Both the position numbers and the translations under genes were made by a program. A stretch of 64,000 nt of DNA from assembly GCF_009827635.1 (NCBI RefSeq), contig NZ_WTYW01000004.1, positions 62,001 to 126,000 on the forward strand, given 5' to 3'. This document shows positions 59,551 through 64,000 of the stretch, in pieces. Source of the stretch: Parapontixanthobacter aurantiacus. Its GTDB lineage: Bacteria > Pseudomonadota > Alphaproteobacteria > Sphingomonadales > Sphingomonadaceae. The notes under the pieces are model-generated. The model was not told the origin of the DNA. It was given only the letters and a program-made list of their open reading frames with translations, and made no database searches. Position 1 is the stretch's first letter. Every line of letters starts with the position of its first letter.

Positions 59551-61407
59551 ATGTCATCCATTCGTACCGTTCTCGCCTGCGCCCTTGCAGGAACGGCCCT
59601 TTCCGCCTGCTCGACCTATCGCGGCGATGTCGCCACCGCCGAAACCGTCGGTGTTCAGGCGCCACGCGTCGCCGCAGCCGAAGCGCCGCAAAGCATTGCT
59701 ACGGCAGAGGACATCGACACGCTGTTCGCCGAATATGACGAGGCCTCGCTCGAACTTTCTCCGATTTCCAAGTCCTATCGCGGTATCCGCGACGAGGATT
59801 ACGGACGTTGGGGCGATTTCAGCGATGCTGCCGAAGTCCGGTCCGAGGCGCTGCTGCAATCGACCGCCGAGGCGATGCGCGAGAATTTCAGCCCATCCGC
59901 GCTCGATGAAAGCGACGCGCTGTCCTATCGCCTGTTCGACGCGATGGCGAAGCGCTCTGCCTCGCTGTTCCCTTATCGCGACTACGGCTACATCTTCGAT
60001 CAGATGAACGGGGCGCAAAGCCAGCTTCCCGCCTTCCTCATCAACATCCACTCGGTCGATAATGCGGATCAGGCACGCGACTACATTTCCCGCATCCAAG
60101 GGATCGGACCCGGCCTCGACACGCTGATCGCCGAATCGCGCGAGCGTGCGAATGACGGGGTGATGCCGCCCGACTGGGTCTATCCCTATGTCATCTCCGA
60201 CATCGGGAACCTGCTATCGGCAGGCGACGACAACGCAGTCCTCGAGGATTTCGCCGGCAAGGTGGATGCGCTCGAGGTGCCTGAGGCGGAAAAGGCCACG
60301 CTGAAGGCGAATGCGGTGAGCGCTTGGGATAGCTCGGCCCGCCCGGCCTATGAGCGATTGCTCGCCGAAATGCAGCGGCAACAGGCGAACGCTCCGACAC
60401 AGGACGGCGTCTGGCGCTTCCCCGAAGGTGCGGCCTATTATCAGGCGCTCCTGTCCAACTATACCACCACCGACCTCACCGCTGACGAGATTCACGCGAT
60501 CGGCCTGCGCGAAGTGGACCGTATCCACGGAGAGATGCGGGACATCATGGAGGAGGTCGGGTTCGAGGGCGATCTGCAGGACTTTTTCGAATACACCCGC
60601 ACCGACGACCGGTTCTATTACGACAATCGCGAGGATTACCTGCGCGATGCCGAGGCGGCGATCGCCCGGATCGAGCAGAAACTGCCGGAATATTTCGGCG
60701 TCCTTCCCGACAAGGAACTGACGATCAAACCGGTCGAGGAATTTCGTGAGCAGTCCGCCGGCAAGGCGTTCTATTCGCGCCCCGCCCCCGACGGTTCGCG
60801 GCCCGGAACCTATTACGTCAATCTCTACAATCTGAAGGACATGAGCAAGAACGAGCTGGAGGCGCTCGCCTATCACGAGGGCATTCCGGGTCATCACCTG
60901 CAGCTGGCGATCCAGACCGATCTCGGCGACCTGCCGCCCTTCCGCCGGTTCGGCGGCGTGACCGCCTATACCGAGGGCTGGGGGCTCTATTCCGAGGAAC
61001 TGGGCAAGGACATGGGTTTCTACACCGATCCGTATTCCGACTTCGGACGGCTCGGCATGGAGCTATGGCGTGCGGCGCGGCTCGTCGTCGATACGGGGCT
61101 TCACCACAAGCGGTGGAGCCGCGAGGAAGCCATCCAGTATCTGAAGGACAACACGCCCAATCCCGACGGCGACATTCGCAAGGCGATCGAGCGCTATGTC
61201 GTCTATCCGGGACAGGCGACCGCCTACATGATCGGCAAGCTCAAGATCATGGAGCTGCGCGAACGCGCCCGGACTTCGCTCGGGCCGGCCTTCGACATTC
61301 GCGAATTCCACGACGTCGTCCTGACGAGCGGCCCCGTGCCTCTGTCGATCCTGGAAGAGAACGTCGACGCCTATATTCGCGACGAACTCGCAATGGCGGG
61401 CGGCTGA
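59551..61407 (+). CDS. DUF885 family metallopeptidase-like lipoprotein
   Basis: 618 residues, start at the ATG at 59551. The lipobox ALSAC puts the lipid-anchored Cys near residue 20. The DUF885 fold shows HEGIPGHHLQ near 443 (an HExxxxH zinc-binding arrangement), then YTEGWGLYSEELG with the distal Glu, and a final FHDVVLTSGPVPLSILEENVDAYI. The family is related to M32-like/DUF885 zinc peptidases. A periplasmic or outer-membrane role is likely, with unknown substrate. Confidence 0.9.
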   Translation: MSSIRTVLACALAGTALSACSTYRGDVATAETVGVQAPRVAAAEAPQSIATAEDIDTLFAEYDEASLELSPISKSYRGIRDEDYGRWGDFSDAAEVRSEALLQSTAEAMRENFSPSALDESDALSYRLFDAMAKRSASLFPYRDYGYIFDQMNGAQSQLPAFLINIHSVDNADQARDYISRIQGIGPGLDTLIAESRERANDGVMPPDWVYPYVISDIGNLLSAGDDNAVLEDFAGKVDALEVPEAEKATLKANAVSAWDSSARPAYERLLAEMQRQQANAPTQDGVWRFPEGAAYYQALLSNYTTTDLTADEIHAIGLREVDRIHGEMRDIMEEVGFEGDLQDFFEYTRTDDRFYYDNREDYLRDAEAAIARIEQKLPEYFGVLPDKELTIKPVEEFREQSAGKAFYSRPAPDGSRPGTYYVNLYNLKDMSKNELEALAYHEGIPGHHLQLAIQTDLGDLPPFRRFGGVTAYTEGWGLYSEELGKDMGFYTDPYSDFGRLGMELWRAARLVVDTGLHHKRWSREEAIQYLKDNTPNPDGDIRKAIERYVVYPGQATAYMIGKLKIMELRERARTSLGPAFDIREFHDVVLTSGPVPLSILEENVDAYIRDELAMAGG

Positions 61408-61436
61408 GGCGGTCGAACCGCCGTCCGCCGCTCCGA

Positions 61437-62432
61437 TCAATCGATCTTGCCGGCGATCAGCTGTGCAAGGTCGGTTTCGGGCCGCGGGCCGTAATGCGCG
61501 ATGACTTCGGCGGCGGCGAGCGCGCCCCGTCGAAGGCAGCGCTCGAGCGGTTCGCCTTTTACGTGGCCCGACAGGAAGCCGGCCGCGAACTGATCGCCCG
61601 CGCCGGTCGTATCGACGACCTTCGCGACCGGTTCGGCGGCCACTTCCGCCCGCTCTCCACCGGCAAGCGCGACCGCGCCGTTGGGACCGCGCGTGGCGAC
61701 GAGGACCGGTAGCTTGTCCTTCAGCGCGGCGATGCCGTCCTCGAATTCTGTCTCGCCGGTCAGCGTCGCCAGTTCGCCTTCATTGACGAAGAGGATGTCG
61801 ATCATCCCTTCCTCGATCAGCGCGCGAAAATCGTCGCCGTGCCGGTCGATGACAAAGCTCTCGCTGGCGGTGAACGCGACCTTGCGCCCCGCACCGCGCG
61901 CGACGGAGATTGCCCGCCGCATGGCTCCGCGCGGTTCTTCCGGATCCCAGAGATAGCCTTCGAGATAGAGGATGGACGCGGAGCGGATGGCCTCTTCGGT
62001 CAGCGCCGCCTCAGGCAGAAACTGCGACGCGCCCAGAAAGGTGTTCATCGTGCGCTCCCCGTCGGGGGTCACGAAGATGAGGCAGCGTCCGGTGGGCGGC
62101 TCGCCCTCGCGCGCCTCGGTGTCGAAGTCGATGCCGGCCGCGCGAATGTCGTGCGCGAAGACCTCGCCCAGCTGGTCGTCGGCAACCTGCCCGATGAACG
62201 CGCATTGCGCGCCGAGCGAAGCGAGACCCGCCAGCGTGTTCGCCGCCGAACCGCCCGAGATCTCCCGCGCCGGACCCATCGCATCGTAGAGTTCGGTCGC
62301 ACGCTCCGTATCGACGAGGGTCATGCCGCCGCGATTGAGGCCGAGTTCCTCGATCAAATCGTCCTCGCAGGAGGCGATGACGTCGACGATGGCGTTGCCG
62401 ATGGCGATGACGTCGTAGCGGGGTTCGGACAT
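61437..62432 (-). CDS. PfkB-family sugar/nucleoside kinase (adenosine kinase-like)
   Basis: 331 residues. Seen: the N-terminal YDVIAIGNAIVDVIASCEDDLI, the GG switch region REISGGSAANTLAGLASLG, the NEGEL segment (LFVNEGELATLTGE) and the catalytic Asp in VDTTGAGDQFAAGFLSGH. Alphaproteobacterial proteins of this type are usually annotated as adenosine kinase, but the substrate is not proven by sequence. Convergent with the DUF885 gene, 29 bases between the stops. Confidence 0.93.
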   Translation of the reverse strand: MSEPRYDVIAIGNAIVDVIASCEDDLIEELGLNRGGMTLVDTERATELYDAMGPAREISGGSAANTLAGLASLGAQCAFIGQVADDQLGEVFAHDIRAAGIDFDTEAREGEPPTGRCLIFVTPDGERTMNTFLGASQFLPEAALTEEAIRSASILYLEGYLWDPEEPRGAMRRAISVARGAGRKVAFTASESFVIDRHGDDFRALIEEGMIDILFVNEGELATLTGETEFEDGIAALKDKLPVLVATRGPNGAVALAGGERAEVAAEPVAKVVDTTGAGDQFAAGFLSGHVKGEPLERCLRRGALAAAEVIAHYGPRPETDLAQLIAGKID

Positions 62433-62583
62433 GGAGGCTCCTGACAGGCTGGATTAAGGTCGGTTGGACGATTGCTTGGCGCGCGTTAGCTTCTTGCGCC
62501 GCATCGGCCAAGCCCCAGCGGTCCCGCCAAGATTTGCGGGCTTGACGCTGGCGGGGCCGGGCAGCATCGCGAGCGACCTTGCC

Positions 62584-63279
62584 ATGACCGAACTTCTCCG
62601 CGCCCTTTCCCTCTCCTTCGCCCAGCTTTCGGACAGGCGTATCCTTGCCGTACTCGCGAAGTCGCTCGGCTGGACGCTGGCGATCTTCGCAGGGCTGGGT
62701 ATCGCACTATATTACGCCCTCGATGGGCTGTTCACGCGCTGGGGCGCGGGGCAAGCGAGCGAGTGGACGGGTCTCGTCACCTTGCTCATCGTGATCATCG
62801 GCAGCTGGTTCCTGTTCCGCATCGTGGCGCTCGCCGTCATCCAGTTCTTCGCCGACGATGTCGTGCGCGCCGTCGAAGAGCGCCATTATCCCGAAGCCGC
62901 CGAACAGATGCGCTCGCTGCCCTTCGCGCGTGAAATGCGCAATTCGACACGGGCAACGGTGCGGGCGCTGGCGCTCAATGCGCTGGCCTTGCCGGTGGCG
63001 CTCCTGCTGCTGTTCACCGCGATCGGTCCGGCCATCGTCTTCGCTCTCGTCAATGCCGTGCTGCTCGGGCGCGAATTGCGGGACATAGTCTGGCAGCGCC
63101 ACCCCGCCGCCCATGCCACGAACGCGGCCAAGATTGCGCCCATCGGGTTCCTTACCCGCTTCCTGCTCGGCGGGGCGATCGTCGCCCTTCTCGCAATACC
63201 TTTCCTCAACCTGCTTGCGCCGGTCATCGGCGCGGCGAGTGCAACGCATCTCGTCCATCGCGGAGTATCCAGACGATGA
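62584..63279 (+). CDS. EI24/CysZ-like inner-membrane protein
   Basis: 231 residues starting at the ATG at 62584. Four to five hydrophobic segments and the family's typical helical hairpin layout: LAVLAKSLGWTLAIFAGLGIALYYAL, WTGLVTLLIVIIGSWFLFRIVALAVIQFFADDVVRAVEE, then GPAIVFALVNAVLLGREL. CysZ proteins of the family move sulfate; others are uncharacterised. Overlaps the next lipoprotein gene in ATGA, hence coupled. Confidence 0.86.
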   Translation: MTELLRALSLSFAQLSDRRILAVLAKSLGWTLAIFAGLGIALYYALDGLFTRWGAGQASEWTGLVTLLIVIIGSWFLFRIVALAVIQFFADDVVRAVEERHYPEAAEQMRSLPFAREMRNSTRATVRALALNALALPVALLLLFTAIGPAIVFALVNAVLLGRELRDIVWQRHPAAHATNAAKIAPIGFLTRFLLGGAIVALLAIPFLNLLAPVIGAASATHLVHRGVSRR

Positions 63280-63707
63280 AACTCTATTCCCGAATGTCCC
63301 TGCTCGCGGCCACCGTGTCGCTGGCAGCCTGCGTCCCCTCGACCGCGCCCGCCCCCGTGCAGCGGCCCACCCCGGCACCGCCGCAGCAGAGCGTTCCGCG
63401 GACCGATCCCGCTCCGCCTTCGGTCGGCTTCATCCCCCCGCAAATCCAGCGCATGCGCGGACTGGAGGACGTGATCGGACGCGATGCCGCCGGGCTGCAA
63501 CGATTGTTCGGGCAGCCGCGCCTCCGCACGCCCGAAGGCGACGCGATGAAGCTGCAATTCACAGGCGAGCCGTGCGTGCTCGACATCTACCTCTATCCGC
63601 TGCGACCGGGAGCCGAGGCGGTAGCAACGCATACCGAGGCGCGCCGGGCGAGCGACGGTGCGGAGGTCGACAGGGCAAGCTGCGTGCGCGCCCTCAGGCG
63701 CAACTAG
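63276..63707 (+). CDS. small lipoprotein of unknown function
   Basis: 143 residues: a signal peptide with lipobox SLAAC (mature Cys near 19), a Pro-rich spacer (residues 21-57) and a compact domain MRGLEDVIGRDAAGLQRLFGQPRLRTPEGDAMKLQFTGEPCVLDIYLYP. The LFGQPxxxxxEGxxxxLQ pattern recalls the SmpA/BamE-like lipoprotein domain. It starts in an ATGA overlap with the EI24 gene. Likely envelope-located; function unknown. Confidence 0.8.
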   Translation: MKLYSRMSLLAATVSLAACVPSTAPAPVQRPTPAPPQQSVPRTDPAPPSVGFIPPQIQRMRGLEDVIGRDAAGLQRLFGQPRLRTPEGDAMKLQFTGEPCVLDIYLYPLRPGAEAVATHTEARRASDGAEVDRASCVRALRRN

Positions 63708-63734
63708 TCGCGCAAGACGTTCGGCACGAGGCCG

Positions 63735-64000
63735 CTATACCATGAAGCTTTCGCCGCAGCCGCAGGCGCCCTTGGCGTTGGGATTGTCGAACACGAAGCC
63801 GGCAGTGAAGTCGTCCTCGCGCCAGTCCATCGTCGAACCGACGAGATAGAGGACCGAGGCACCATCGATGTAGAACGTGCCGCCGGGCGTCTCGATCTTC
63901 TCGTCGAACTTATCTTCTGACGTGACGTAATCGACCGAATAAGCGAGCCCCGAACAGCCGCGGCGCGGCGTCGACAGCTTGACGCCGATCGCATCCTCCG
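63735..64000 (-). CDS. A-type iron-sulfur carrier (SufA/IscA-like), N-terminus beyond window
   Basis: The visible C-terminal part of about 87 residues runs off the right edge. Seen: VKLSTPRRGCSGLAYSVDYV, VDYVTSEDKFDEKI, then VFDNPNAKGACGCGESFMV, with the three cluster cysteines in GCSG and CGCG. SufA-type by its GLAYS motif and likely belongs to a suf operon to the right, which is not visible. The ErpA protein at 35814-36143 is its paralogue. Confidence 0.9.
   Translation of the reverse strand, partial: EDAIGVKLSTPRRGCSGLAYSVDYVTSEDKFDEKIETPGGTFYIDGASVLYLVGSTMDWREDDFTAGFVFDNPNAKGACGCGESFMV

Noticed and set aside
1-64000. CRISPR arrays, insertion sequences, tRNA or rRNA genes
   Set aside because: I saw no regularly spaced repeats, transposase motifs, cloverleaf-like or rRNA-like sequence on either strand, though an exact scan was not possible by eye.

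Overview
The window is GC-rich, densely packed chromosomal DNA from an alphaproteobacterium, most likely a sphingomonad of the Erythrobacter type. This is inferred from the gene set (ParABS with PopZ, DUF1491, DUF6489, UrcA, a ThiS-ThiG fusion, TonB-C and DUF885 proteins) and from the gene order; no database search was possible. Most genes sit in short operons with 4-base ATGA or GTGA overlaps. I saw no rRNA, tRNA, insertion sequence, phage gene or CRISPR array.

Layout. 1-6050: end of a tRNA t6A synthase gene, an acyl-CoA dehydrogenase, a membrane-anchored sorbosone-dehydrogenase-like protein, free methionine-R-sulfoxide reductase, and a receiver-Hpt protein coupled to a predicted outer-membrane barrel. 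6047-17515: the most unusual block, six tightly packed minus-strand genes encoding a degenerate CHASE2 histidine kinase, a stand-alone receiver, an 858-residue protein with two PgsC/CapC-like membrane units and an extra C-terminal domain, a periplasmic protein of unknown function, a membrane-anchored metallo-hydrolase-like protein, and a 1410-residue PgsB/CapB-like Mur-ligase-fold protein with HEAT-like repeats. It looks like an unrecognised relative of poly-gamma-glutamate synthases with its own regulators.

17601-32569 is the origin-proximal core: parB, parA, rsmG, mnmG and mnmE with five parS sites; then rho, hemJ and hemE facing the PPSR-maf-aroE-coaE-dnaQ series. The AT-rich gap between hemE and the PPSR gene (about 27901-28205) is the best candidate for the chromosome origin, by the order known in Caulobacter. 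hpf and ptsN follow.

32719-51000 carries housekeeping and envelope genes: a thioesterase, a SleB-type wall hydrolase, xth, erpA, a CBS protein, a ferredoxin-like protein with an S9 peptidase, PopZ, a Pcm-like protein with TolC, class I fumarase, a LytS/LytTR two-component pair, a MerC-ThiSG unit behind a Zur-like palindrome, heme A synthase, and rplM-rpsI ending in a clear terminator. 51009-64000 carries a phosphoesterase with a lipid-kinase-like protein, a UrcA protein with a strong terminator, a secreted TonB-C protein, a long-chain acyl-CoA ligase, a lipoprotein gamma-glutamyltransferase, pyrD, a DUF885 lipoprotein, a PfkB kinase, an EI24 membrane protein with a lipoprotein, and the end of an A-type Fe-S carrier gene.
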